DNA of 64,000 nucleotides from Candidatus Abyssobacteria bacterium SURF_5 (GTDB lineage: Bacteria; Abyssobacteria; SURF-5). The position numbers were made by a program, and so were the translations under genes. The stretch spans positions 1 to 64,000 of the forward strand of contig QZKU01000075.1 in the NCBI GenBank assembly GCA_003598085.1, given 5' to 3'. A model generated the notes under the pieces. The model worked only from the letters and a program-made list of their open reading frames with translations. It was not told the origin of the DNA and searched no databases. Below, piece by piece: positions 1 through 7,487 of the stretch (position 1 is the stretch's first letter; each line of letters opens with the position of its first letter).

Positions 1-171
1 CGGACGCAGGCTCGAACACGCGCCCACCGCCACCGCCTCCTGCCCGATATACAAATGCACAAACCCCGGAACGTTCCCATTCGCAAACTGGACCGATACC
101 TCTTCCTCAAATTTCCGAAGCCGTTGCATCGATTCGTACAATTTCAGAAGAGAATCTTTCGCGGCTTTCAT
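1..171 (-). CDS. Thiamine-diphosphate dehydrogenase E1 alpha subunit (N-terminal fragment)
   Basis: Only the first 57 codons are present; the gene continues past the left edge. The start is ATG at 171, with a strong GGAGG ribosome binding site (RBS) 8-12 nt upstream. The visible N-terminus carries the typical E1-alpha pattern: a helical MQRLRKFEEEV segment followed by GFVHLYIGQEAVAVG, as in pyruvate, acetoin and branched-chain 2-oxoacid dehydrogenase E1 alpha subunits. These enzymes decarboxylate a 2-oxoacid (or cleave acetoin) and pass the acyl group to a lipoyl E2. It lies 91 nt after the transketolase C-half on the same strand and is probably co-transcribed. The substrate cannot be told from this fragment. 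Confidence 0.8.
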   Translation of the reverse strand, partial: MKAAKDSLLKLYESMQRLRKFEEEVSVQFANGNVPGFVHLYIGQEAVAVGACSSLRP

Positions 172-262
172 AGATCTGATTCCTCCACCTGATACAGTCA
201 CTCTTCATGATCCAGGAGTACGCCTAAATGCGTTTCTTTCTGAGCCCGGAAGGGAATCGAAT

Positions 263-1243
263 TTAGAAGGCTTTTTGTTCCCGAAGCCGATTGATTGCCG
301 CCGACATGCTGGGCGGATCGAGGTTGTAACGATTGTATAAGAACTCGGGGTAGCCGATTTCCGAATATTCGTCAGGAATCCCCAGCCTCTTGAGTTTTAC
401 AGGGAGTCCTTCCTCCGCAAGAACTTCCGCAACGGCGCTTCCGAGACCGCCGATTATGTTGTGTTCCTCGGCGGTAATGATATAGCGCGTTTCGCGCGCG
501 GCCTTGACAATGGCATCCCGGTCGATCGGTTTTATTGTATGCATATTGACGACGCGGACGCTGAGTCCTTCCTGTTCGAGAGAGCGACTCGTTTCAATTG
601 CCGCCAAAACGGCCATACCGCACGAAATGACGGTAACGTCAGATCCATCCCGCATAAGCACCGACTTGCCGACTTGAAAATCATACCGGTCATTCTCATA
701 GGCCGCCGGCTCCAGACCCCGCCCAATGCGCATGTAAACCGGTCCGGGCCATTCGAGACTGGCCGAGACGGCGCGAGCCGTCTCGATTGCATCGGCCGGG
801 ACGATTACGGTCATATTCGCAAATGAACGCATGATTGCGATGTCCTCTGTCGCGAAATGTGTTGGTCCGCCCGTGCCCATGCTCAGTCCGGAATGAGTCG
901 CCACAATCTTTACCGGCAGGTAATTATACGCGATATCCGTCCTCACCTGTTCGCAGGCGCGCATTGACGCGAAGGCTGCAAAGGTGCTCACAAACGGGAT
1001 TTTCCCGGCCCGGGCAAGTCCGGCTGCAACGCCGAACAAGTTCTGTTCGGCAATGCCGACGTTGAACGACCGCTCCGGGAAGGCACGGAAGAATTCCCCG
1101 GTCTTGTTGGAACGCATGAGGTCGGCGGTCAGCACAACGATATTCTTGTTCCGGTGGCCCATTTCTACCAGCATTTTGCCGTAGACTTCGGCCTGGGTGA
1201 GCATATCGATTGTTTCAATATTATACGTAAAACCTTCGGCCAT
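263..1243 (-). CDS. Transketolase, C-terminal subunit
   Basis: A 326-residue protein equal to the pyrimidine-binding and C-terminal domains of transketolase. Visible landmarks are the LTADLMRSNKTGEFF segment, the GIAEQNLFGVAAGLA motif (the glutamate that activates thiamine diphosphate), THSGLSMGTGGPTHFATED in the cofactor-binding region, and the C-terminal domain ending in EEHNIIGGLGSAVAEVL. The N-half is encoded 29 nt upstream; such split transketolases work as an N/C heteromer that transfers two-carbon ketol units in the non-oxidative pentose phosphate pathway. The ATG has a GGAGGG RBS. Full length for a C subunit. The neighbouring E1-alpha gene leaves open that the pair serves another ThDP reaction. 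Confidence 0.92.
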   Translation of the reverse strand: MAEGFTYNIETIDMLTQAEVYGKMLVEMGHRNKNIVVLTADLMRSNKTGEFFRAFPERSFNVGIAEQNLFGVAAGLARAGKIPFVSTFAAFASMRACEQVRTDIAYNYLPVKIVATHSGLSMGTGGPTHFATEDIAIMRSFANMTVIVPADAIETARAVSASLEWPGPVYMRIGRGLEPAAYENDRYDFQVGKSVLMRDGSDVTVISCGMAVLAAIETSRSLEQEGLSVRVVNMHTIKPIDRDAIVKAARETRYIITAEEHNIIGGLGSAVAEVLAEEGLPVKLKRLGIPDEYSEIGYPEFLYNRYNLDPPSMSAAINRLREQKAF

Positions 1244-1272
1244 TTCCTATTTCCCTCCGGATAGCGAGCGGG

Positions 1273-2142
1273 CTATGCCTCCGCAACGCTCGCATCGATT
1301 TCCTTAATGGCTTGCGCTTCCAGATCGCTATCGATGGCGCCATAGTGCCATTTTGCATTGTTCACCATGAATGAGACACCGTGCCCCTTCTCGGTATTGG
1401 CAATAATGGCCGTCGGAGTTTCGCTTGAGGGCGGCGGGAGCTCGTTGAAAATGTTCAGCAGTTGCGCCATGTCGTGTCCGCCCACCTCGAGCACGTTCCA
1501 TTGAAAGGCGCGCAATTTTTCGGCCAGCGGCTCGAGCGCCATGACCTCCTCGGTCCGCCCATCGAGTGAAAAACCGTTTCGATCAATGACGGCAATCAGG
1601 TTTCCGAGCTTATAATGACTGCCGCTCATGAAAGCTTCCCACACGCTACCCTCCTGTAACTCGCCATCGCCGAGAAGGCAGAAGACGCGCCAATCGGCCC
1701 GATCCAGGCGGGCGCCAAGCGCCATGCCGACGGCCACCGAGAGGCCATGCCCGAGAGAGCCCGTCGAATGCTCGATGCCCGGGGTGGAATGCGCATTGGT
1801 GTGCATGCCGAAGGGGCTGTCCAGCTTGTTAAAGGTCTCCAGTTTATCTTCGGGAAAGTAACCGACTTGGGCGAGAATGGCATCGAGTGCGATGGCGCCG
1901 TGCCCTTTGCTCAGAATGAAGCGGTCGCGGTGGGGCCAAGCCGGATTTGCGGGATCGATATTCATGACATGGTGATAGAGTGCAACGGTAACATCGATCA
2001 TGGACAGGCCTCCGCCCAAATGTCCACCCATCGCTATCCGTGCAAGTTCTAGTACTTTTTTTTGCGCATCCGCCACTTTCCTTTTCAAGAACTTCTCGAG
2101 TTCTTTTCGGTCGGTCAGATGTTTCGTGGTGGTCTGTGCCAA
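1273..2142 (-). CDS. Transketolase, N-terminal subunit
   Basis: The ThDP diphosphate-binding half of a split transketolase. It shows GGHLGGGLSMIDVTVALYHH, RDRFILSKGHGAIALDA, the SLGHGLSVAVGMALGARL motif and GDGELQEGSVWEA, the family's Mg/ThDP-binding GDG motif. I place the start at TTG 2142: GGAGGA lies exactly 6 nt upstream, giving a 289-residue protein beginning MAQTTTKHL, which suits the family. A longer frame to 2220 exists, but its extra N-terminus is hydrophobic and unrelated to transketolase, and it would place this RBS inside the gene. It acts with the downstream C subunit, 29 nt away. Confidence 0.9.
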   Translation of the reverse strand: MAQTTTKHLTDRKELEKFLKRKVADAQKKVLELARIAMGGHLGGGLSMIDVTVALYHHVMNIDPANPAWPHRDRFILSKGHGAIALDAILAQVGYFPEDKLETFNKLDSPFGMHTNAHSTPGIEHSTGSLGHGLSVAVGMALGARLDRADWRVFCLLGDGELQEGSVWEAFMSGSHYKLGNLIAVIDRNGFSLDGRTEEVMALEPLAEKLRAFQWNVLEVGGHDMAQLLNIFNELPPPSSETPTAIIANTEKGHGVSFMVNNAKWHYGAIDSDLEAQAIKEIDASVAEA

Positions 2143-2283
2143 AGAGATTCCTCCCATGAATAATGTCGTTGCTACCAGGTTGACGATTCCAACACACCAT
2201 TGGCGCACTAGAACCGACACATTCTATACCGGATGTTTTCCCTTAGGCAAGCATTATCTTTTCATTTCGAACGCTCCGCTCTC

Positions 2284-3384
2284 TTAGACGGAGGTACAAG
2301 CCAATCCAAAGGCTTCTGCGACACCACAGTGGGTAACCTGCCCGTATGCAACGTTCACGCCCTTCTTAAGAACGTGATTTTCATCCACCGCGCGCTCCCA
2401 GCCCTTGTTAGCGATCTCCAGGCCGTAGAGCAATGTCGCGTTCGTCAACGCATAGGTCGAAGTCCTCGGAACTGCGCCCGGCATATTTGCGACACAATAG
2501 TGAACGACACCTTCTTCTATATAAGTCGGGTTTCTATGCGTAGTGGGATGCGAGCTCTCACAGCAACCGCCCTGGTCAATTGCGATGTCGACCAATGCCG
2601 AGCCTTTCCTCATGTGCTTGAGCATTTCACGAGTAATTAATTTGGGCGCGCGCCAACCGGGAATCAGGACAGCTCCGATAACAAGGTCCGCATTAACGAC
2701 TTCCTCCTCGAGATTGGCCGGATTCGACATCAACGTTGAAACATGCCCCTGCGTGACGTCATGAATGTATCTCAAGCGCGCCGGATTGATATCCAGGATA
2801 CTCACTCGCGCTCCAATTCCGACCGCGACAAAACAGGCGTTCGTGCCGGCTATGCCGGCGCCCGCAACAACGACCTTCGCGGGCGGAACTCCCGAAACGC
2901 CCGGAAGCAAAATGCCGCTGCCTCCGTTTTTTGCCTCAAGGCAATATGCTCCCATCTGGATGGAGAGTCTTCCGGCCACCTCACTCATTGGCGTGAGCAG
3001 TGGAAGCGACCCGTCATCGAGCTGGATCGTCTCGTAGGCTATGGCCACGACTTTCTTCTCCATCAAATTTTCCGTGAGGGCTCGGTCGGCCGCCAGATGA
3101 AGATATGTAAATAAGATTTGCCCTTCCCGCATCAAAGAGAATTCCGGGCCGAGCGGCTCTTTGACCTTGATAATCATATCCGCCCGTTCCCACACATCCT
3201 TGGCATCGTCACACATGCGGGCGCCGGCCTTCATGTAAGCCTGATCCGCAATAGCGCTTCCTAGCCCCGCGTCTCTTTCAATCAACACCTGATGTCCATT
3301 GCCCACAAACGCAGAAACGCCCGATGGGGTAATTGCCACTCGATTTTCGTCGGTCTTGATTTCCTTCGGAACTCCAATAATCAT
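2284..3384 (-). CDS. ald: Alanine dehydrogenase
   Basis: A 366-residue NAD-dependent alanine dehydrogenase, which interconverts L-alanine with pyruvate and ammonia in the cytosol. The N-terminus [17 protein letters not shown] is the family signature; the substrate-binding segment includes [12 protein letters not shown] and [10 protein letters not shown]. The Rossmann motif is [19 protein letters not shown] with the acidic residue at LDIN, and [18 protein letters not shown] is the conserved catalytic loop. Length is normal (about 370). The RBS is GGGGAGGAAGCA. It starts 17 nt after the TetR gene and is probably in its operon, so pyruvate, ammonia or redox balance may be what the regulator controls. 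Confidence 0.96.
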   Translation of the reverse strand: MIIGVPKEIKTDENRVAITPSGVSAFVGNGHQVLIERDAGLGSAIADQAYMKAGARMCDDAKDVWERADMIIKVKEPLGPEFSLMREGQILFTYLHLAADRALTENLMEKKVVAIAYETIQLDDGSLPLLTPMSEVAGRLSIQMGAYCLEAKNGGSGILLPGVSGVPPAKVVVAGAGIAGTNACFVAVGIGARVSILDINPARLRYIHDVTQGHVSTLMSNPANLEEEVVNADLVIGAVLIPGWRAPKLITREMLKHMRKGSALVDIAIDQGGCCESSHPTTHRNPTYIEEGVVHYCVANMPGAVPRTSTYALTNATLLYGLEIANKGWERAVDENHVLKKGVNVAYGQVTHCGVAEAFGLACTSV

Positions 3385-3401
3385 TGCTTCCTCCCCTTGC
3401 T

Positions 3402-4082
3402 TTACCGGCTGGAGTGGTTCCCTCTTGTGTCGCCGGGCGCATTAATGCCCGTTCCGAGAACGTTAAGGATCTGATTCACATGCTGCTTGATATTGTCGCC
3501 ATTCTGTGAGAGTTCCTGGCGCGTAAATACGCGAAAGCGTTCTCCCTGATAGGAACACGCCAAACTCGAGAAAAAAGTGGAATAGATACAATCCAAAACG
3601 TAGGCGGCATAACGAAGGGGGAGATCCTTTCGAATGCGCCCCTCACGGATGCCGTTTTTCAGAATCGCAGTAAAAAATCGGGCCGATCGCTTCTCCAAAA
3701 GCTGCGCCAAATCGACAAGCGACCGCTCATCGCCTGACGTACTCAAATCAAAATACATCTTGAACATGCCCCGATACTGCGGGAATATCTTGAGGCTTTC
3801 GTCAAAAAGTTTCTCTATTTTTACAAGCGGGTCCAACGCCATACCTTCGATGGAATCGAACAGCTTTTCCTGGATCCTGACGGCTTCTCTAAAAGTCGAG
3901 TAATAGAGGTCGAGTTTGTCTGCGAAGTAAAGATAGATCGACCCCTTTCCGATGCCGGCCCGCTGTGCGATAACATTGACGTTGGCTTTGTGATAGCCGC
4001 AACGGGCGAATTCGGCGGCGGCATTTCGAAAAATGCGGTCGCGTTTTTTCGCATCAATTTTTTGAAGTGCATCCTTGGCCAT
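3402..4082 (-). CDS. TetR/AcrR family transcriptional regulator
   Basis: A 226-residue regulator. Residues 1-60 are a TetR DNA-binding domain (RDRIFRNAAAEFARCGYHKANVNVIAQRAGIGKGSIYLYFADKLDLYYSTF), with recognition helix around GKGSIYLYF. The C-terminal helical ligand domain resembles the fatty-acid/quinone-type TetR regulators only loosely, so the ligand is unknown. I chose ATG 4082 rather than a frame to 4139, because the longer frame would run into the operator and has no family similarity. It is the first gene of the operon running to alanine dehydrogenase and transketolase, preceded by a sigma-70 promoter and palindrome that suggest autorepression. Confidence 0.9.
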   Translation of the reverse strand: MAKDALQKIDAKKRDRIFRNAAAEFARCGYHKANVNVIAQRAGIGKGSIYLYFADKLDLYYSTFREAVRIQEKLFDSIEGMALDPLVKIEKLFDESLKIFPQYRGMFKMYFDLSTSGDERSLVDLAQLLEKRSARFFTAILKNGIREGRIRKDLPLRYAAYVLDCIYSTFFSSLACSYQGERFRVFTRQELSQNGDNIKQHVNQILNVLGTGINAPGDTRGNHSSR

Positions 4083-4108
4083 GGGAATTTCATTCTCCGG
4101 GGTGAATG

Positions 4109-4126
4109 ACTGGGCGGTCACCCAGT
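4109..4126. promoter_or_regulatory. Palindromic operator, probably bound by the TetR protein
   Basis: Perfect inverted repeat ACTGGG-(6 nt)-CCCAGT, imperfectly extended by TGA on each outer side (TGACTGGG...CCCAGTGA). It sits directly downstream of the -10 element and about 27 nt before the TetR start codon, the usual place for a TetR-family autoregulatory operator. Binding by this regulator is inferred from position and symmetry only. Confidence 0.6.
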
Positions 4127-4129
4127 GAC

Positions 4130-4158
4130 TATATATCACACCTTCGGCATCATGTCAA
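4130..4158 (-). promoter_or_regulatory. Sigma-70 promoter of the TetR-ald-transketolase operon
   Basis: Read on the minus strand: a perfect -35 TTGACA (4158-4153), a 17-nt spacer, and TATATA (4135-4130) as -10. An overlapping TATAGT with a 19-nt spacer is an alternative -10. Transcription would start close to 4123, inside the palindrome at 4109-4126, so bound repressor should block initiation. Confidence 0.7.
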
Positions 4159-4256
4159 GCAGTTTCTGCCGGTAATCGTCCTCTCGATTTCCATTGCTTG
4201 CGCAGCAACCCGGGAAGCCGCAAACTAAGGAAGAACCGCTGAAGGGAAGAGAATCC

Positions 4257-4664
4257 ATGGGAAAATTGAACGCACAAATCAAGGAATTCCTGAGCCAGGA
4301 GCGATTGGCCTATGTGGCAACAAGCAACAATGAAGGATTCCCGAATGTTGTGCCAAAAGGATCGCTTGGCGTGCTCAACGATGACCAACTGGTGTTTGCG
4401 GACCTCTATTCGCAAAAGACGAAACGAAACCTCCTGCAGAATCCTCGCGTAGCCATTGCGGTGGTTAATCCGCCGGCATATGAAGGATACCAATTCAAGG
4501 GGGTCGCCCAGATAGTGGATTCCGGGCCCGTGTTTGAGAAGGCACTCGAACTTGTCGATTCGGTCCGAATGGATCGAACAAAGGTAAAATATGCCGTCGT
4601 CATCACTATCGAGGAGGTGTATGATCTTTCACCCGGTCCGGAATCCGGGAAGAGGATAGCGTGA
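4257..4664 (+). CDS. Pyridoxamine 5'-phosphate oxidase-like flavin-binding protein
   Basis: A 135-residue split-barrel protein of the PPOX/PNPOx-like superfamily, which binds FMN, F420 or haem. The sequence begins with the usual FLSQERLAYVATSNNEGFPNVV strand pattern and continues with VFADLYSQKTKRNLLQNPRVAIAVV, typical of single-domain PPOX proteins. The start ATG 4257 follows a purine-rich RBS (AAGGGAAGAGA); an upstream in-frame ATG at 4194 would add an unlikely basic leader. It is transcribed divergently from the TetR gene. The exact reaction cannot be assigned; a general flavin reductase or binding role is the family expectation. Confidence 0.8.
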   Translation: MGKLNAQIKEFLSQERLAYVATSNNEGFPNVVPKGSLGVLNDDQLVFADLYSQKTKRNLLQNPRVAIAVVNPPAYEGYQFKGVAQIVDSGPVFEKALELVDSVRMDRTKVKYAVVITIEEVYDLSPGPESGKRIA

Positions 4665-4840
4665 GTTTAATCTTTCGCCGACGAGGCAGATTCTCCTGCC
4701 GCTGCAAGCGGTTGATCACTCACGGGCCGACGGAGTGAGGCCGCCGTTTCGGACGCTCAATTTCCCGATATGCGGTAACAACAGAGGTTGTGCCCGTGGA
4801 TTTATTTCATGCCCGGCTGAGATTTGAGGGCTTTTCAGAA

Positions 4841-5284
4841 TCAGGCGGCATATTTTTGTAACAGGCGCTCAAGGGCCTGTTCCGGCAGTGCTCCTTCAAC
4901 CTTCTCAACGAGCTGTCCTGCCTGAAAGACAATCAGAGTGGGAGTAGCCTTGATCTGATATCTATTCGCATATTGCGGATTTTGACCAACGTCGATCTTG
5001 GCGACCTTGACTTTTCCCTTATAGCGTAAAGCCATGGCGTCCAATGATGGTTCGAGCGACCTGCAGGCGCCACACCAAGTGGCGAAGAAATCCACTAATA
5101 CCGGAATTCGTGCGATAAGCACTTCATGATCGAAAGTCGCGTCCGTGACTGGAATCGGCTGGTCGGATGTTGCGCCGGAGAAGTCTAACGTGGTCTTGCA
5201 TTTTCCGCAAACGGCTTTCTTCCCTTTTCTGTCACTGGCTCGATTTATCGAGCCGCAGGAAGAGCACTTAATGTACTGTGTCAC
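4841..5284 (-). CDS. Thioredoxin with N-terminal zinc ribbon (Trx2/TrxC-like)
   Basis: A 147-residue cytosolic disulfide reductase. Residues 7-29 contain two CxxC pairs (CSSC and CGKC), the zinc-binding ribbon that marks thioredoxin 2. The thioredoxin fold follows, with active site WCGAC near residue 70 and the cis-proline loop KATPTL near 113. The usual WCGPC proline is alanine here, which should shift the redox potential. The start is GTG 5284, 3-8 nt after GGAG elements; the preceding small gene ends 6 nt upstream, so the two are translated together. Length is normal for TrxC. Confidence 0.93.
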   Translation of the reverse strand: MTQYIKCSSCGSINRASDRKGKKAVCGKCKTTLDFSGATSDQPIPVTDATFDHEVLIARIPVLVDFFATWCGACRSLEPSLDAMALRYKGKVKVAKIDVGQNPQYANRYQIKATPTLIVFQAGQLVEKVEGALPEQALERLLQKYAA

Positions 5285-5290
5285 GCGCTC

Positions 5291-5488
5291 CTACTCCTCA
5301 TATGTCACGACTCGAATGATCCCGATTGTGGCGCCCGATGTATCTGTCGTGGTTGCGTCCGATACGGAAATAACCTTTCGCACCTTGTTTTTCGCAATGA
5401 ATTCGTTGACTTGCGCATCCAGATCAGTCAATTCCTGCGTGATATGAAATATCTTGAATTGTGAGCCGAAGGTTTTGACCTTGATCAT
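5291..5488 (-). CDS. Small Cse60-like protein of unknown function
   Basis: A 65-residue protein starting at ATG 5488, with GGAG 9 nt upstream; a GTG start at 5503 is possible. The pattern MIKVKTFGSQ, then a helix rich in acidic residues (LDAQVNEFIAKNK), then two beta strands ending in VVTYEE, resembles the small proteins annotated as sporulation protein Cse60 in Firmicutes. Those are also found outside spore formers, with no firm function. It lies 6 nt upstream of the zinc-ribbon thioredoxin on the same strand, so the two are expected to be co-expressed. The family link is a memory-based resemblance. Confidence 0.65.
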   Translation of the reverse strand: MIKVKTFGSQFKIFHITQELTDLDAQVNEFIAKNKVRKVISVSDATTTDTSGATIGIIRVVTYEE

Positions 5489-5609
5489 CTTCACGATCTC
5501 CACTACGTCGTCGAGTGTATGTCTAAGTCATTTGACGAGCGCATTCCGGCAACGAGGAAAACAACTCACCCCCCTTTTCCCATCCTTTCAAGGCCAATAC
5601 TCTAGAATC

Positions 5610-6140
5610 TTATCGTTCCACCGCGCCAAGGATTCTGCTAAGGTCTTTTTGCTCTTTCTCTTCTGTCGGGTGTATTTCCTGGAAATCTCCGCGCAGGGCC
5701 TTCAGAGCATAGCGTTCCGCATCGATCTCGGCCGGAGTGCGAAAGCCGAGCATGCGCAGCAGGGTCATGGGCGCCGTCCATCCCTTTAGCGACTGCTGCA
5801 AGAGGCAACCGGCGGCCAGCACGGGCAAGATATACCACTTACGGCCAAAAACAACGCCAAACGCGAGTCCTGCAAGAGTGAATCCCGCTGCATTCACGCC
5901 GAAAGCGCGTTCGATGTCCCACTCTTCATCGAGTTCATCCAGTCGGTCATCGATTGCGTCTTTCCCTGCTTGAGAATAATAAAGCACTCTCATCTCGATG
6001 TCCCGCCGGATTTCTTCGCTAATCCTTTCCGCCGTCGCACTTCCGATTACTTCTTCCGAGCTTACGCTCGAAGTGCTGCTTGATTCTTGATCCATTTCAT
6101 TTTCAGCTTCATGTGACATTCCACCGGTTTCTTCCAGCAT
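5610..6140 (-). CDS. Predicted membrane protein with DUF2892-like segment
   Basis: A 176-residue protein. The first 35 residues are Ser/Glu-rich and probably disordered. Residues 75-125 hold two hydrophobic stretches (AAGFTLAGLAFGVVFG and YILPVLAAGCLLQQSL) followed by GWTAP, the pattern of DUF2892/YgaP-type small membrane domains where ...GWCP is common. The C-terminus is charged and cytosolic. ATG 6140 is preceded by a strong GGGGAGGA RBS 6 nt away; a longer frame to 6158 would skip it. It lies 107 nt upstream of the small protein/thioredoxin pair on the same strand. Function unknown. Confidence 0.7.
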   Translation of the reverse strand: MLEETGGMSHEAENEMDQESSSTSSVSSEEVIGSATAERISEEIRRDIEMRVLYYSQAGKDAIDDRLDELDEEWDIERAFGVNAAGFTLAGLAFGVVFGRKWYILPVLAAGCLLQQSLKGWTAPMTLLRMLGFRTPAEIDAERYALKALRGDFQEIHPTEEKEQKDLSRILGAVER

Positions 6141-6494
6141 AGGAAATCCTCCCCTCAAAGCCGAGCGTGCGCAAGTTGTTCTTTAGCAAATCTATCATCC
6201 TTTTCGGATTCCGTCTATATCCAAATGATTTTTCAGAAAGGAGACGGTCATCCGTACGCTACCTGAGTGCCAGCACTCGCAGAATCAACAAGTGCGTTGC
6301 GGAAATGATCCGCTCGCGCCCAGCTTCAAGACGGTTAACAGGTAAGATGTTTTTTAATAGCAACAATGTTCATTCCTCCAAACATATTTTTTTCATTTAA
6401 CTCAAATAGAAGACAACGTAAACACCCGGTTTGCGGAAGAGGGGAAGTAACTCGACCACGGACGCGCGCTTGAAGTTCCGCTGTGCAGGGCCGC

Positions 6495-6507
6495 CAGACC
6501 GCGTCTG
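6495..6507. promoter_or_regulatory. Palindrome, candidate activator site upstream of the EPS promoter
   Basis: CAGAC-CGC-GTCTG is a perfect 5-bp inverted repeat with a 3-nt spacer, about 180 nt upstream of the predicted sigma-54 transcription start. This is the normal distance for an enhancer bound by an NtrC-type activator. No protein assignment can be made from one copy. Confidence 0.35.
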
Positions 6508-6550
6508 ATCCAACGGCTTCGCCACACTCAGTTTCCATTTTCTGCGAATG

Positions 6551-6560
6551 AGAGATCTCT
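6551..6560. promoter_or_regulatory. Second palindrome upstream of the EPS promoter
   Basis: AGAGATCTCT is a perfect 10-bp palindrome about 125 nt upstream of the predicted start. Its half AGAGAT recurs in the inverted repeat at 6662-6701. It could be an operator or part of the enhancer; a 10-bp palindrome can also occur by chance. Confidence 0.3.
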
Positions 6561-6655
6561 TGCCTTAACGTCTACTGTAAGTCGATTGGTTCTCTCCTGT
6601 CTATTTCTTAAAAAGATACTGCTCGCGATACGCATTCTGTTCAATCATTAGGAAA

Positions 6656-6670
6656 TGGCACAGAGATTGC
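6656..6670 (+). promoter_or_regulatory. Sigma-54 promoter of the EPS operon
   Basis: TGGCAC-AGAGA-TTGC matches the RpoN consensus TGGCAC(G)-N4-TTGC, with exactly 10 nt between the GG of the -24 box and the GC of the -12 box. Transcription should start near 6681, about 66 nt before the export lipoprotein. Sigma-54 promoters need an AAA+ activator; one with the matching architecture is encoded at 37250-38659 in the same locus. Confidence 0.8.
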
Positions 6671-6701
6671 CTCAGTTAGGTTCGAAACAATCGCAATCTC
6701 T
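6662..6701. repeat. 9-bp inverted repeat overlapping the sigma-54 -12 element
   Basis: AGAGATTGC at 6662-6670 is exactly repeated in inverse as GCAATCTCT at 6693-6701, with a 22-nt spacer that includes the predicted transcription start. The left arm covers the spacer and -12 element. It could be a repressor site, or chance. Because the start lies between the arms, only the right arm would be transcribed, so an RNA hairpin is unlikely. Confidence 0.5.
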
Positions 6702-6746
6702 CTTGATTGTGGGAAAAAACAAACATCTTCTTTGGAGGGCATAAGG

Positions 6747-7451
6747 ATGAGGAAAAAATACCTTGTGTTGTTGTTGGTCTGCCTTGTCCCCGTATCGTGT
6801 CAGTCGGCCCCACCAGGGGCGACTGTCGGAGAGTTTCCGGTCGCACCGATGGCGGTATACCATCTGGAGGCTCCCGACATGATTGAAATAGCCGTCCTAC
6901 CCCAGGAAGAATTAAATCGTATTGTAATCATCCGTCCTGACGGCAAAATCTCGCTCCCGCTTATTGGCGACGTTCATGTTGAGGGACTCACTCCGATGGA
7001 GCTCTCCGAGAGGCTGACCACCGACTTCTCAAAATACGTGAGGAACCCGGTAGTATCTGTGATCGTCACCGGATTCAACAGCAAGAAAATTTACGTCATC
7101 GGCGAGGTCTTCCGCCAGGGAGCATATCCGTATACGGGCGAGACGACCGTATTCGAGGCGGTCGAGGAAGCTGGCAGCTTTACGAGACGGGCCTCACTTG
7201 GGCGAGTCATCCTGGTGCGGGGGGACCTGCAAAATCCGCTTGTGATCGACGTTAACATGAGCGATGTGGTTCGCAAAGGAATTCAGGTGAAGGATCTCCA
7301 CGTGCAGCCGGGGGACATCGTTTACGTGCCTCCGAACGGATTTGCGAAAACAGGTTACGCAATCGAACAGGTGCTCTTCCCCTTCACCCCGATACTCGGG
7401 GTTGGCAGGGATATCGGCTATTTTCGCGAGCTTCAGGAAATCGGAGACTAA
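6747..7451 (+). CDS. Polysaccharide export outer-membrane lipoprotein (Wza-like)
   Basis: A 234-residue lipoprotein. A short basic N-terminus and hydrophobic core lead to the lipobox VPVSC (Cys near residue 19). Then follows the Poly_export domain, starting YHLEAPDMIEIAVLPQEELN and RPDGKISLPLIGDVHVEGLTP, then a SLBB domain beginning KKIYVIGEVFRQGAYPYTG. These proteins oligomerise into the periplasmic/outer-membrane channel that exports EPS. The start is ATG 6747, with GGAGG 9 nt upstream; five upstream in-frame codons lack an RBS. It is shorter than E. coli Wza (379), as is usual for XrtA-type loci. First gene of the operon from the sigma-54 promoter. Confidence 0.93.
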   Translation: MRKKYLVLLLVCLVPVSCQSAPPGATVGEFPVAPMAVYHLEAPDMIEIAVLPQEELNRIVIIRPDGKISLPLIGDVHVEGLTPMELSERLTTDFSKYVRNPVVSVIVTGFNSKKIYVIGEVFRQGAYPYTGETTVFEAVEEAGSFTRRASLGRVILVRGDLQNPLVIDVNMSDVVRKGIQVKDLHVQPGDIVYVPPNGFAKTGYAIEQVLFPFTPILGVGRDIGYFRELQEIGD

Positions 7452-7487
7452 TACAGTAACTGCAGTCAAAACAGAGGTAGCGACATC

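Larger units (their letters stand above)
6141..6746. other. 606-nt intergenic region with the control elements of the EPS operon
   Basis: No credible gene is seen here. The stretch separates the divergent DUF2892-like gene from the EPS operon. It holds two short palindromes (6495-6507, 6551-6560), a sigma-54 promoter (6656-6670) and a spaced inverted repeat (6662-6701). The segment 6340-6400 is AT-rich, as is common between an upstream enhancer and a sigma-54 promoter. Confidence 0.6.

Noticed and set aside
2143-2220. Longer start (2220) for the transketolase N subunit
   Set aside because: The extra N-terminus is unrelated to transketolase and an excellent RBS sits inside it, 6 nt before TTG 2142.
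6681-6701. tRNA-like T-loop GGTTCGAAAC in the EPS leader
   Set aside because: The flanking bases do not form an acceptor or anticodon stem; it is only a short resemblance.
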